Shown here: positions 1-8,664 of the stretch, piece by piece | How positions within the stretch are numbered: the first letter of the stretch is position 1 | How the letters are laid out: each line of letters starts with the position of its first letter | Notes under the pieces: generated by a model | Databases searched by the model: none | Told to the model about the DNA's origin: nothing | Seen by the model: only the letters and a program-made list of their open reading frames with translations | Source: Actinomycetes bacterium | Lineage (GTDB): Bacteria > Actinomycetota > Acidimicrobiia > Acidimicrobiales > Acidimicrobilacustridaceae | Direction of reading: 5' to 3' | Length of the DNA stretch: 64,000 nt | Assembly: GCA_029782145.1 (NCBI GenBank) | Contig: JAKOVH010000032.1 | Span: 272,888-336,887 of the forward strand | Position numbers and translations under genes: made by a program

Positions 1-401
1 AGCAGCAGCGAACCGGCGCCGCTCCCACCGGGGCCCTCCTTGAACCGGGCCTCGATGGAGAAGGTGCCCGTGCGCTGGGACGGCTCGATCACCAGCTCGG
101 CGTCGACGGGTCCGAGGAAGCTGTAGCCCTCGTCGCGGGCGTGCTCGCGGGCGGCGTCGCACAGCTCACGGGCGAGGGTGTCGGCGATGTCGACGAAGGC
201 GTCGTGGTCGTCGGGGGAGATGGAGACGGTGAAGGAGTTGGGTGCGACCGTGCGACCCCGCACGTCGACCGTGCGCTGGTCGTCCATCTCGCGGGTCAGG
301 CGCCGACCGATCTCGATGGGCCGCACGCCGCTCTTGAACACGCGGGAGAAGACACCCTCCACCGCGTGCTCGAGCCGTCGTTCGAAGCCCTTGAGTCCCA
401 C
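1..401 (-). CDS. fhaA: FHA-domain protein FhaA, N-terminal part (partial)
   Basis: The gene runs off the left edge, so only about 133 N-terminal residues are visible. The GTG start at 401 gives a protein beginning MGLKGFERRLEHAVEG, followed by VFSRVFKSGVRPIEIGRRL and a TVAPNSFTVSIS strand. This is the DUF3662 domain found at the N terminus of actinobacterial FhaA. In Mycobacterium FhaA is a cytoplasmic adaptor that binds phosphorylated partners of the Ser/Thr kinase system controlling cell-wall synthesis and division. The C-terminal FHA domain would lie outside the window. No strong Shine-Dalgarno precedes the GTG; it was chosen because homology begins there and an ATG 34 bases further upstream runs into a stop codon after four codons. 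The gene diverges from the neighbouring tRNA-Leu across a spacer of about 113 bases. Confidence 0.85.
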   Translation of the reverse strand, partial: MGLKGFERRLEHAVEGVFSRVFKSGVRPIEIGRRLTREMDDQRTVDVRGRTVAPNSFTVSISPDDHDAFVDIADTLARELCDAAREHARDEGYSFLGPVDAELVIEPSQRTGTFSIEARFKEGPGGSGAGSLL

Positions 402-514
402 GCCGCCAAACGTTACCCACCCCGCATCGCCGGTCGACGCCTCCCCCTCCGGCCCCAAGCGAGGCACGGGTTCGTGGCGTGCCGACGGACGCTGTACGCT
501 CTCCAGGCTCACTC

Positions 515-598
<84 letters not shown>

Positions 599-672
599 CG
601 ACGAGGTCCTCAGGTAGCTGGGTGCCTCAGGGCATCTGTCATGGCCGGCGTTCAGAGACGCGCCGCGATGCC

Positions 673-725
673 CGTTCTGGTGGAGGTCTGCCCCCGGATT
701 CGGTGGCTGATCCTCCACCAGAACG
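673..725. repeat. Intergenic palindrome, family A copy 1
   Basis: A 14-bp perfect inverted repeat, cgttctggtggagg (673-686) against its complement (712-725), encloses a 25-base loop. It lies between the 3' ends of tRNA-Leu and the converging SnoaL-like gene. The same arms recur near 12.2, 30.4 and 55.9 kb, so this is a dispersed element. It could act as a bidirectional terminator, but no T-tract is present. Confidence 0.8.
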
Positions 726-771
726 ACGAGAAGCGTGGCCCTCTGGCGCTTGATCCGAAGGCCGAGGGGGG

Positions 772-1158
772 TCAGCTGAGCTCGCGGACCCTCAGGGTGT
801 CGACGTGCTGTTGGAATCCGATGGCTCTGCCGTCGCCCATGGTCCAGACGTGGGCCATCTTCACCACGGCAGGTTCGCCTGACTCCTTGTGCTTCCACTG
901 GTAGGTCCCGAGCGCCACGACGGTGTCACCGTCGCCGATGAACTGCTCGGGCAGCACAGCGAAGTCGTCACCGATCTCCCCGAGTCGCATGAACACCCCC
1001 TCGAGTACAGCCTGAGGACCGACATAGGTCCCTGCGAGTGGGAACCCCTCAGCCTCGATCCACTCGATGTCGTCGGCCATGATGCCGAGCGCGGCGGGCA
1101 CGTCGCCTGCGGCGAAGCTCGCGTAGCCGTTCTCGATGATCTCTTTGTTGCTGGCCAT
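772..1158 (-). CDS. SnoaL/NTF2-like protein
   Basis: A 128-residue protein starts at ATG 1158 behind a good ribosome site (ggggagatgag just upstream). It begins MASNKEIIENGYASF and continues with AGDVPAALGIMADDIEWIE, the usual opening of SnoaL-like/NTF2-fold proteins. The length and the alternating polar and hydrophobic strands fit one alpha+beta cone domain. Family members include polyketide cyclases, limonene-epoxide-hydrolase-like enzymes and many proteins of unknown role that bind small hydrophobic ligands. No catalytic set can be assigned here. It stands alone, convergent with the tRNA and divergent from the NmrA-like gene. A longer reading from 1494 adds a low-complexity extension unlike the family and was not used. 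Confidence 0.8.
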   Translation of the reverse strand: MASNKEIIENGYASFAAGDVPAALGIMADDIEWIEAEGFPLAGTYVGPQAVLEGVFMRLGEIGDDFAVLPEQFIGDGDTVVALGTYQWKHKESGEPAVVKMAHVWTMGDGRAIGFQQHVDTLRVRELS

Positions 1159-1556
1159 CTCATCTCCCCGTTTCTGGTTCGCATCACCGACGGCTCGACT
1201 CGGCCGCCAACACCGTCCCAGGCCGCCCGCGGGAAAGCGGGCGGAGCACTTCGCAGGCAGTGCCTGCACGGAACTGCCTGTCACATGTGCGGACCGCTCG
1301 ACGGCTCGTGGGTGCCGGTCCCCCGCCGATCGCGCAGCACCTGCCCACGCAGCGACCAGCGTACGCGGTGTGTCAAGCGTCACATGCTGCCCGCTGCTCC
1401 GATGCGGACACCGACGGGTGAGCGTTCGCGTGTTGGCTCCGGCCGGTTCGAGTCCGCTTTCACACTGACCGTAGGTTGGTGGGCTCACGACCACACGGCG
1501 ACGACGTCCCGCCCACCGCGGCGGTCCGACGGTCCGGCCCGCCAGGAGGCAGACCC
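1159..1556. other. Divergent intergenic region, 398 bp
   Basis: This gap separates the starts of the SnoaL-like (minus) and NmrA-like (plus) genes and holds no convincing ORF. A hairpin with an 8-bp stem, ccgcccgc (1223-1230) against gcgggcgg (1237-1244), lies in the presumed leader of the SnoaL-like gene. A tRNA T-arm-like stretch (ggttcgagtcc, about 1444-1454) has no matching acceptor or anticodon arms. Promoters for both genes are presumably here. Confidence 0.5.
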
Positions 1557-2417
1557 GTGAGCACTGGCCCCGTCCTCGTCACCGGCGCCCTCGGCAACGT
1601 GGGCGCCGCCACGGTGATCGCCCTGCTCGCGGCCGGCGACGCCGTTCGAGCCGCCGACCTGGCGCCCGAGCGCATCGCCGAGCGGTTCCCTCAGGCCGAG
1701 CCGGTGCGGCTCGACTTCCTCGACGACACCACCTTCCGGCCCGCCCTCACCGGTTGCCGGGCGCTGTTCCTGCTGCGCCCGCCGCCGATCGCCAAGGTCA
1801 AGCCCACCCTCGACCGCCTGGTCGACGTGGCGGCCGACCTCGGGGTCGAGCACGTGGTGTTCTCGTCCGTGCAGGGCGCCGACACCAACCGGGTGGTTCC
1901 CCACCACCGGGTCGAGCAGCACCTGAAGGCGAGCGGCCTGCCCTGGACGATGCTGCGCCCCGGGTTCTTCGCCCAGAACCTCACCGACGCCTACCGGGCC
2001 GACATCCGCGACGACGGCCGGCTCTACGTGCCCGCCGGCGAGGGCCGGGTCGCCTTCATCGACGTCACCGACCTCGGCGAGGTCGCCGCCCGGGTCTTCG
2101 CCGACCCCGCACCGCACCGTGGCCAGGGCTACACGCTCACCGGGCCCGAAGCGTTGACCTTCGACCAGGTGGCGGCGCTGCTCAGCACCGCGCTCGGCCG
2201 ACCGGTCCGGTACGAGCCGGCCAGCGCCCTCGGGTACGTCCGCCATCTGCGCCGGCGGGGCCTGCCCCTGCCGCAGGTCGCGGTCCAGACGGTGCTGCAC
2301 CTCGGGCTGCGGCGCGGCGACTCGGAGACCGTCGACCCCACCGTCGAGCGGCTGCTGGGCCGCCCGGCCACGCCGCTGTCGGCGTTCGTCGACGACCACC
2401 TCGACGCCTGGCGCTGA
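1557..2417 (+). CDS. NmrA-family NAD(P)-binding reductase
   Basis: A 286-residue atypical short-chain dehydrogenase/reductase. The start is GTG 1557, preceded by an aggagg-like site (ccaggaggc, 1542-1549) and followed at once by the first Rossmann strand PVLVTGALGNVG, whose GxxGxxG loop binds NAD(P). Later segments HVVFSSVQGAD, WTMLRPGFFAQNL and VAFIDVTDLGEVAARVF are typical of NmrA/azoreductase-like proteins (YtfG/QorB relatives), which act as redox sensors or reduce quinones and small carbonyls. The canonical YxxxK pair is absent, as usual in this group. The gene is monocistronic and converges on the anchored protein at 2451. The substrate cannot be predicted. Confidence 0.85.
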   Translation: MSTGPVLVTGALGNVGAATVIALLAAGDAVRAADLAPERIAERFPQAEPVRLDFLDDTTFRPALTGCRALFLLRPPPIAKVKPTLDRLVDVAADLGVEHVVFSSVQGADTNRVVPHHRVEQHLKASGLPWTMLRPGFFAQNLTDAYRADIRDDGRLYVPAGEGRVAFIDVTDLGEVAARVFADPAPHRGQGYTLTGPEALTFDQVAALLSTALGRPVRYEPASALGYVRHLRRRGLPLPQVAVQTVLHLGLRRGDSETVDPTVERLLGRPATPLSAFVDDHLDAWR

Positions 2418-2450
2418 GGCCCCCGCTCCCCTGCCGAGGCGAGCGGCTCG

Positions 2451-3110
2451 TCAGCTGATGGGGATCCGGGCGATGGTCGGAAGATCGACAACGCGGCAGG
2501 TCGAGTCCTGGGTGCCGAAGATCCCGGCGTCGGACCGGGAGGTGACCTGGTCGGGCGGGACGACGACGATCTCCTCGCCGGCGGCGCCCGTTACCGTGCC
2601 GGCGACGTGCAGCAGCGGGACGTTGCGGACAGTGCCGTTCATCGGGAACGACCCGGCGATGGTGAAGGTGAGCCCTCCGCCGTCGGGGTCGACGGTGACC
2701 TCCGCCGAGGTGAAGTCGACGCTCTCGGTGGCGTCCATCGAGGCCTCGGTGATGCGCATCCCCTCCGGAGCGGACAGATGGGTGGTGCCGCTCACGAAGT
2801 CGACGGCGATGGGGAGGTCGACCTGCACGAAGGGCATCGCCAGCGTCATCGACACCGGCCCACCGGCCACGACCGGCTCGCTGTGGTCGACCATGTGGTA
2901 CTCGACGTCGGTGGAGAGGTCGCCGAGGGCGGTAGTGCAGGTGACCTTCGCGCCCACCGGGGGATGGCCCGCGGCGTCGACGAGGGTGGTGGTCGGGTGG
3001 GAGCGGTCGGGCGGCGACGGGGCCAGCTGAGCGCGGGCGTACAGCGCTCCGCCGACCACGACGAGGACGACCAGCGCCGCGCCGAGCAGGATCCACCGGC
3101 GGCGGGTCAT
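2451..3110 (-). CDS. Membrane-anchored protein of unknown function
   Basis: A 219-residue protein with a short Arg-rich N terminus (MTRRRW) and one hydrophobic segment (residues about 7-24), so it is probably an N-anchored, exported protein. The rest is rich in Val, Thr and Asp with a beta-strand pattern, and two cysteines (near CTTALG and STCRVV) could form a disulphide outside the cell. I recognise no family. The ATG overlaps the stop of the alpha-mannosidase gene by 4 bases (ATGA), so the two are translationally coupled. That suggests a shared cell-surface or glycan role, but this is only inference from context. Confidence 0.75.
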   Translation of the reverse strand: MTRRRWILLGAALVVLVVVGGALYARAQLAPSPPDRSHPTTTLVDAAGHPPVGAKVTCTTALGDLSTDVEYHMVDHSEPVVAGGPVSMTLAMPFVQVDLPIAVDFVSGTTHLSAPEGMRITEASMDATESVDFTSAEVTVDPDGGGLTFTIAGSFPMNGTVRNVPLLHVAGTVTGAAGEEIVVVPPDQVTSRSDAGIFGTQDSTCRVVDLPTIARIPIS

Positions 3111-5776
3111 GGGGCGCCCGGCGCCCAGCGCAGCCGCACCGAGCGCAGCGCGTGGGGCGGCAGGTCGAGGCGGACGCCGTCGGCCAGGCGCTCGATCGGG
3201 TCGTCGGAGGGGCTCTCGTCGAGGCGGACGGGCTCGACCGAGGCGAGCGGCAGGGCCACCTGCACCGTGGCGGCCACGGCGGCGCCGGTCGGGTTGAGCA
3301 GCCGCAGCACCATGCCGTCGCCGTCCTCGGCCGGCTTGGCCGCCGAGAGCTCCACCGTGGGCGGCTCGATCGAGAGCAGCGAGGCGCCGGCGGCGAGGAG
3401 CGGGTCGGGACCGGCGACGACCGCCCGGAGCCGGTCACCGGCGCCGACGGCGGCAGCGGGCCCGTCGCCCGGGACGAGCGACACGGACGCCACGACGGGG
3501 CCGGTCGACTGGGCGCCGGGGGCGGCCAGCGCCGGACCGGCCGGCTCGGGGCGCCCGGGGAGGTCCTCCCTCGACAGCCAGCCCACCGCCCGCACCAGGG
3601 TCAACAGCAGCTCGCCGTCCGACGTCACCTCGGCGTCGTAGAGGCCGGGAGCGGCCACGGTGAGCCCGCCGAGGGCGACGGTGCCGTGCTGGGGGAAGCC
3701 GCGTGGCGGCGCCTGCTTCCAACCGGGAGGCGCCGGCCCGTCGCCCGGCGCGGCCCGGCGCACGAGGTCGAAGGTGCTGGCCGCCACGGCCTCGGCACCG
3801 GGTGCGCCGAGCGGGAACCGGAGGCGCAGGCGGTGGTCGCGTGCGGTGTTGTCGACGCGGACCACCACGTCGACGCGGTCGACGCCGGGCGCGACGCGTA
3901 CCTCGAGGTCGACCGGCAGGCGGGTGGTCGCACTCGACGGGCGCCGGTCCGGGCCGTCGAGGCCCACGGGCAGCTCGAGGGCGCGGTGCACGTGCAGCAC
4001 CTCGATGCCCGAGGGGTGCCGGCGGCGCTGCACGTCGACCTCCACCACGCGCCTCGGCGCGTCGTCGGTGACGGGCTCGGTGTCGTAGGTGTCGCCCCGG
4101 TCGCCCTCGTCGAACAGGCCGAAGAGGCCGGCCCACTCGCGTGCGCCGCGCCGGACCCGGAGCGTGCCGTCGGCGTCGGCGTGCACCTCGAGGTGCTCGT
4201 TGGCGATGCGGCGACCGTCGTCCACCTCGTCGACCGCGGCGCCACCCATCTCCAGGCGCACCCGTCGCCACGAGAACGGCGGGACCTCGGCCACGACGAA
4301 CTCGACGTCAGCCGGGCGCTGCATGCTGAGCATGCGCACGCGGTCGGGCGCATCGGACGCCACGACCCGGGCGGGGGCACCGTCGACGGTGGCGCCCCCG
4401 TGGAGCAGGCTGGCCAGGCCGAGCGGGTGCAGCTCGGTGCCCTCGGCGTGGGAGGCGTAGAGCGGATGGGCGTTGAGCTCGAAGCGCACCACGTCGGTGA
4501 GGGGCCGAGGTGACGGGTTGTAGACGGCCAGGTCGAGCCCCTCGCTCCAGGGCACGCTCCGATCGGTGGGCGCGCCCGCCAGCCGCTCGAGCACGCGCTC
4601 GCTCGTCGCCCGGGCCAGGGCGACCGTGTCGTCGAGCCGAGCCTGGACCTGCTCGACCACGGCGTCGGCCGAGCAGGCGCACAGCGAGTCGTGGGCCTGG
4701 TTCACCAGCAGGCTGCGCCAGGCCAGCCGCAGCGCCGGCCGCTCGTCGGGGCCGCCGAGCGCGAGGGCGAGCGCGGCCCACGGCTCGCACCAGGTGAGCA
4801 GCTCGGCCTCGGCGGCCCGGTTGGCCAGCTTCACCCGGGGATGGGTGGACCACACCCCGCTGAGCACGTTGGCCGAGCGGGCGCCGAGCAGCTCACCGGC
4901 GTGAGCGGGCAGCGGTGCCGGGTCGATGTCGGCCAGGAGGTCGTCGAGCGTGCCGCGGTGCACGGCGCACCCCAGCCGGGCGGCGAGGGCGGCGGCGAGC
5001 GCCGCCGCCTCGGGATCGGGCGGGAGGTGGTCCGATCCGTCGAGGAGGAGCACCAGCCCGCCGGGCGCCGGCGCGGAGGGCACGAACCGCACCAGCCGCT
5101 CGACCACGGTGTCGAGCCCGCCGCCGACGGGCGTGGCCGTGCAGTACCCGCCGGCGAGGTGGACGGCGGTGACCTCGCTGCCGTCGGGCGCTTGCCACCG
5201 CCACACCGGCCCGAGGGCCTCGACCTCGTCGTCGTTGCCGCGCCAGTAGGTGAACCCGTCGAGGCCGAACCCGGCGAACAGCTGCGGGTACTGGGCGGGA
5301 TGGCCGAACGAGTCCGGCGTGTAGGCGACGCTCGACGACGCCCCGACCAGCTCACGGCACACCCGTCGACCCTCGAGCAGGTTGCGCACGTGGGCCTCCC
5401 CGGCGGGCAGCAGCGAGTCGGGCTGCACGTACCACGGTCCCACCGACAGCCGGCCGGCCTCGACGGCGGCGCGCAGGGGCGCGGCGGCCGCGGGACGCAG
5501 CTGCAGGTGGTCTTCGAGCACCACCGCCTGGCCATCGAGCACGAACCGGTAGCCGGGGTCGGCGTCGAGCAGCTCGAGCAGCCGGTCGACGGCGTCCACC
5601 AGGTGGCCCCTCGTGGCCTGGAACGACCGGTACCACTCGCGGTCCCAGTGGGTGTGGCACACCAGCAGGCACGCCGAGGCGCCCGGCGGGAGCGCCGACG
5701 CGGGGGCGGCGACCTGGGCATCGGTGGATGGTGGGGACCCCACGGACGGATCGACCATCGGGACAGTCTCGACCAT
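3107..5776 (-). CDS. Alpha-mannosidase, glycoside hydrolase family 38
   Basis: This 889-residue protein has the GH38 architecture: a catalytic (beta/alpha)7 domain of about 1-270, a three-helix middle domain and a long C-terminal beta domain. The zinc site is visible as HTHWDREW (His43 and Asp45). YTPDSFGHP carries the probable nucleophile Asp155, and QAHDSLC carries the second zinc histidine (His362) with Asp363. It should hydrolyse alpha-mannosides by the retaining mechanism; bacterial members act on oligomannosides or mannosylated glycerate and lipids. No signal peptide is evident, so it is probably cytoplasmic. The start at 5776 is one of two close ATGs (the other at 5758). It heads a two-gene operon with the anchored protein of unknown function. 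Confidence 0.92.
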   Translation of the reverse strand: MVETVPMVDPSVGSPPSTDAQVAAPASALPPGASACLLVCHTHWDREWYRSFQATRGHLVDAVDRLLELLDADPGYRFVLDGQAVVLEDHLQLRPAAAAPLRAAVEAGRLSVGPWYVQPDSLLPAGEAHVRNLLEGRRVCRELVGASSSVAYTPDSFGHPAQYPQLFAGFGLDGFTYWRGNDDEVEALGPVWRWQAPDGSEVTAVHLAGGYCTATPVGGGLDTVVERLVRFVPSAPAPGGLVLLLDGSDHLPPDPEAAALAAALAARLGCAVHRGTLDDLLADIDPAPLPAHAGELLGARSANVLSGVWSTHPRVKLANRAAEAELLTWCEPWAALALALGGPDERPALRLAWRSLLVNQAHDSLCACSADAVVEQVQARLDDTVALARATSERVLERLAGAPTDRSVPWSEGLDLAVYNPSPRPLTDVVRFELNAHPLYASHAEGTELHPLGLASLLHGGATVDGAPARVVASDAPDRVRMLSMQRPADVEFVVAEVPPFSWRRVRLEMGGAAVDEVDDGRRIANEHLEVHADADGTLRVRRGAREWAGLFGLFDEGDRGDTYDTEPVTDDAPRRVVEVDVQRRRHPSGIEVLHVHRALELPVGLDGPDRRPSSATTRLPVDLEVRVAPGVDRVDVVVRVDNTARDHRLRLRFPLGAPGAEAVAASTFDLVRRAAPGDGPAPPGWKQAPPRGFPQHGTVALGGLTVAAPGLYDAEVTSDGELLLTLVRAVGWLSREDLPGRPEPAGPALAAPGAQSTGPVVASVSLVPGDGPAAAVGAGDRLRAVVAGPDPLLAAGASLLSIEPPTVELSAAKPAEDGDGMVLRLLNPTGAAVAATVQVALPLASVEPVRLDESPSDDPIERLADGVRLDLPPHALRSVRLRWAPGAP

Positions 5777-5863
5777 CAGGGCCGGAAAGGCCCAGGAGGG
5801 AGCGTCAGCCGGCCACGGGCCCCGTCCGCCAGGGCGCGATCGCGAGGGCCGCGGGCGCCGGCG

Positions 5864-5913
5864 GTCGCGACCGTCCGGTGGCGTCGCGACCGTCCGGTGC
5901 CGTCGCGACGGTC
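5864..5913. repeat. 19-bp tandem repeat, about 2.6 copies
   Basis: Units at 5864-5882 and 5883-5901 differ at one base (gtcgcgaccgtccggtg followed by gc or cc), and a partial third unit runs to about 5913, touching the stop codon of the STAS gene. Each unit holds the palindrome gtcgcgac. It sits in the 135-bp gap before the alpha-mannosidase start. Confidence 0.75.
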
Positions 5914-6232
5914 ACCCCGAGACGAGCGGGGCGACGGCCGCCATGCCGGTCATCTCGATGACCCGGCGGGCCGGCGAACCCTCGGGAGCGGCGACCGCGA
6001 AGTCGATCTGCAGGCGCCGCAGCCGGCTGGTGAGCGAGTACACGACCCGCAGCCCGGCGCTGTCGAGGTACCCCACCCGACCCAGGTCGAGGACGACGTC
6101 GAGGGTGTCGTTGGCGATGGCGGCCACGGCTTCGCGCTCGAGCTGGTCGGCGTTGGAGAGGTCGACGTCGCCCGTGACGGAGATGACGACCCGGCCGCCG
6201 TCGGTGTTGATGGTGATGCGGGTCTCGTTCAA
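5912..6232 (-). CDS. STAS-domain anti-anti-sigma factor
   Basis: A 106-residue single STAS domain. It begins LNETRITINTDGG and has VVISVTGDVDLSNADQLE followed by LGRVGYLDSAGLRVVYSL, where the serine of DSAG is the usual phosphorylation site of SpoIIAA/RsbV-type proteins. In partner switching the dephosphorylated form binds the anti-sigma kinase and releases a sigma factor. The start is TTG 6232, which overlaps the stop of the upstream phosphatase gene in the sequence TTGA. This tight coupling makes the large GAF-SpoIIE-HATPase protein its likely partner. Confidence 0.88.
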   Translation of the reverse strand: MNETRITINTDGGRVVISVTGDVDLSNADQLEREAVAAIANDTLDVVLDLGRVGYLDSAGLRVVYSLTSRLRRLQIDFAVAAPEGSPARRVIEMTGMAAVAPLVSG

Positions 6233-7863
6233 CGGTCCTCGGCCTTCCCGACACGGAAGCGCATGGTCACGGTGGTGCCCTGATCGGTCCGGTCGACGAC
6301 GACGTCGTCGGCGCACTCCTCGATGATCGACATGCCCCTACCCCGGTTCTCTCCCCGAGCTGCACGCCACCCGCCACGGTCGTGCACCTCGGCCACCAGC
6401 GCGCCGTGGTCGAGGCCCATGGTGACGCGCACGGTGCCCCCGGCCGGGCCGTAGGCGTGCTCGATGCTGTTGGTGGCCGCCTCCCCGAGCGCCAGCAGGG
6501 CACGGAACTCGATGTCGTCGCCGAGCTCGGCGGTGGCGATCCAGCGGCGGACGGCGGCGCGCAGTTGCGCCAGAGAGGCCGGCAGGGCCGGCAGCTCGAC
6601 GTCGAGGGGCACGTCGGCCCGCAGGGTGGCGCAGCGGGCGACCAGCAAGGCGACGTCGTCTCGGGGGTCGAAGCCCCCGAGGAGCCGGCGGATCACCGAG
6701 GTGCACGCCTCCTCGGCGGTGTCGCCGACGAGGCTGTCGCGCAGCTCGGCGAGCCCCACGTCGATGGACTGGTGGCGCCGCTCGACCAGTCCGTCGGTGA
6801 AGAAGGCGAGGGTGGTGCCGGAGGTGAGCTCGACCGTGTGGCTGTGGCGGGTGAGGTCGAGACCGACCCCGAGGGGCGGGTCGACGGCCACCTCGAGCTG
6901 CCGCGGGGCCTCGCCCTCGACCTTCACCACCGGCAGAGGGTGACCGGCAGACGCGATCGCCACGTGCTGGAAGGAGGGCTCGAACACGGCGTAGAGCACG
7001 GTGGTCATCTGGCCCGCTTCGAAGTGCTGCAGCTTGCGGTCGAGGCGGCTCAGCACCTCGGCGGGGTCGGGCCAGTCCAGGGCGTAGGCGCGCAGGGCGC
7101 TGCGCAGGCGGCCCATCACCACCGCGGCGTCGAGGCCGCGCCCGACGACGTCGCCGATGACCAGCCCCACCCGCCCGAGGGGAAGGGGGAACACGTCGTA
7201 CCAGTCGCCGCCCACGCCGTCGCCGACGGCGGGCAGGTACCGGGCGGCGAGATCGAGGCCGGGGATGACCGGGAGGCGACCGGGGATGAGGCTGCGCTGA
7301 AGGGCCGTGGCGGCACTCCGGTCGAGCCGGGCCCGGCGGGCGTCGACGGCCAGGGCGGCCCGGTCGGCCACCCGTTGGAGCAGCTCGACCTCGTCGGTGT
7401 GGAACTCGCGAGGGGTGAGCGAGCCGACGTGGAGCACGCCGATGGCCCGACCCTCGGTGAGCAGCGGCACCCCGAGCAGGCTCTCGATCCCGCGGGCCCA
7501 CAGCAGCGGGTTGCGCACGTTAGTCGGATCGACGTGGTGGATGACGACCGCCCGGCGCTCGGCCGCGACCCGACCGGCGAAGCCCTCCCCGACGGGGATG
7601 CGGACCCCTTGGCGGACCTCTTCCTCGATGCCGATGGCCACGGTGGCCACCAGGTCGCCCGCCTTGGGGTCGACGAGGAGCACCGCCGCGGTATCGACGT
7701 GCAGCAGCTCGCGGACCCGTTCGAGCAGCTCGTGCAGCAGCTCGTCGGTGTCGAGGTGGGCGAGCGCGGTGTCGGTGACGGCCTCGATCCTGCGCAGGCG
7801 CTCGGTTGCCTGCTCGTCGAGCTCACCGACCGCCATGGCCGGGAGCGTACCGTCACTCTCCAC
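6229..7863 (-). CDS. GAF-SpoIIE phosphatase-HATPase signalling protein
   Basis: A 544-residue three-domain regulator. Residues about 20-175 are a GAF sensor (IPVGEGFAGRVAAE, GVPLLTEGRAIGVLHVG). About 190-400 are a PP2C/SpoIIE phosphatase with metal-binding acidic residues in VGGDWYDVF, GDVVGRGLDA, FFTDGLVE and DDVALLV. About 415-540 are an RsbW-like HATPase with N-box EAATNSIEHAY and G-boxes VHDRGGW and RGRGMSIIEE. One chain thus carries both the phosphatase that activates a STAS protein and an anti-sigma-type kinase. The GTG start at 7863 has a strong purine-rich site upstream (ggaaggaagg); ATG 7836 is an alternative. It overlaps the downstream STAS gene. Confidence 0.93.
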   Translation of the reverse strand: MESDGTLPAMAVGELDEQATERLRRIEAVTDTALAHLDTDELLHELLERVRELLHVDTAAVLLVDPKAGDLVATVAIGIEEEVRQGVRIPVGEGFAGRVAAERRAVVIHHVDPTNVRNPLLWARGIESLLGVPLLTEGRAIGVLHVGSLTPREFHTDEVELLQRVADRAALAVDARRARLDRSAATALQRSLIPGRLPVIPGLDLAARYLPAVGDGVGGDWYDVFPLPLGRVGLVIGDVVGRGLDAAVVMGRLRSALRAYALDWPDPAEVLSRLDRKLQHFEAGQMTTVLYAVFEPSFQHVAIASAGHPLPVVKVEGEAPRQLEVAVDPPLGVGLDLTRHSHTVELTSGTTLAFFTDGLVERRHQSIDVGLAELRDSLVGDTAEEACTSVIRRLLGGFDPRDDVALLVARCATLRADVPLDVELPALPASLAQLRAAVRRWIATAELGDDIEFRALLALGEAATNSIEHAYGPAGGTVRVTMGLDHGALVAEVHDRGGWRAARGENRGRGMSIIEECADDVVVDRTDQGTTVTMRFRVGKAEDR

Positions 7864-7938
7864 GGCGGCCTTCCTTCCCCACCGTGGCCCGAACCTGAAC
7901 CGAACGGGCCAGAAAACCTCTCACCGTGGCCAGCCGGG

Positions 7939-8610
7939 TCAGCCGGTCGGTGCGGCCGCCGGCTCGGTGATCACGTGGCGCCGCTCCAGCTCCGCCACCA
8001 GGGCCTCCCCGTGGCGGTGCAGCAGCTCCTCGTAGGCCTCCACCGCGGCCGCAGCGTCGCGCCGCTCGAGGGCGGAGGCGATGGCGGCCAGCCCCTCGCG
8101 CTGGGTCTCTACCGTGCCGGGGACCTCGGCGAAGAAGTTGCCCGGGACGAGGTTGGCCATCACCCTCGTCATCGAGCTCAGCCGGGGCGCGGCGGCGGCC
8201 CGGTCGACCTCGTCGACGAAGGCGTAGACGGCGTGGTTGAACGCCTCGGTGTCGGTGGGGTCGCAGTCGAGCACCGCTCGGGCGGCGGTGAGCACGGCGG
8301 CGAGGGCCTCGTCGTCAGCCCGCTCGACGACCCGGGTCGCGGTGACGCCCGAGATGGCGGCGTGCAGCTCGAAGTGGTCGCGGATGAAGTCGGCGTCGAG
8401 GCCGTTGACGAAGGCGCCGCGGTGGGGCTCGACGGTGACCCAGCCCTCGCGCTCGAGGGCGATGATGGCCTCGCGCACCGGGATGCGGCTCACCCCGAGC
8501 TGCGCGGCGATCTCGTCCTGGCGGATGCGCTCCCCGGGGCGGTAGGCACCCTCGAAGACCATGCGCCGGATGTGCGCCGCGACCAGCTCACCACTGCTGC
8601 GACGGTCCAT
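7939..8610 (-). CDS. GntR family regulator with FCD domain (paralogue 1)
   Basis: A 223-residue transcription factor. The winged helix-turn-helix spans about 8-72 (RIRQDEIAAQLGVSRIPVRE, WVTVEPHRGAFV) and a C-terminal all-helical FCD ligand-binding domain follows. FCD regulators usually sense carboxylic acids or acyl-CoA esters. The DNA-binding region is almost identical to that of the regulator at 26159-26833. Start ATG 8610 has no ribosome site, but a TATACT -10-like box lies 6 bases upstream, suggesting a leaderless transcript. The same bases form a short inverted repeat that could be its own operator. It is followed by a SpoIIE-type gene that looks unrelated, so its likely target is the upstream amidohydrolase or distant loci. 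Confidence 0.92.
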   Translation of the reverse strand: MDRRSSGELVAAHIRRMVFEGAYRPGERIRQDEIAAQLGVSRIPVREAIIALEREGWVTVEPHRGAFVNGLDADFIRDHFELHAAISGVTATRVVERADDEALAAVLTAARAVLDCDPTDTEAFNHAVYAFVDEVDRAAAAPRLSSMTRVMANLVPGNFFAEVPGTVETQREGLAAIASALERRDAAAAVEAYEELLHRHGEALVAELERRHVITEPAAAPTG

Positions 8611-8623
8611 GTATGGAGTATAC
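8611..8623 (-). promoter_or_regulatory. Promoter/operator of the GntR gene
   Basis: GTATGGAGTATAC (8611-8623) has 4-base arms GTAT/ATAC, and read on the minus strand it contains TATACT six bases before the start codon. It is one of several AT-rich ATAC-containing islands in otherwise very GC-rich DNA that precede catabolic genes here (28.6, 34.9, 40.07 and 62.3 kb). Autoregulation through this site is inference. Confidence 0.55.
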
Positions 8624-8664
8624 GGACGGGGTCGGGCCCGACGGGTGGTGCGCCGCCGGCGAGC

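Noticed and set aside
1223..1244. Leader hairpin considered as a riboswitch
   Set aside because: A single 8-bp GC hairpin without a conserved core or second structure is not enough to claim a riboswitch.
1438..1470. tRNA-like T-arm (ggttcgagtcc) on the plus strand
   Set aside because: The flanking stem is incomplete and no acceptor, D or anticodon arm can be folded around it.
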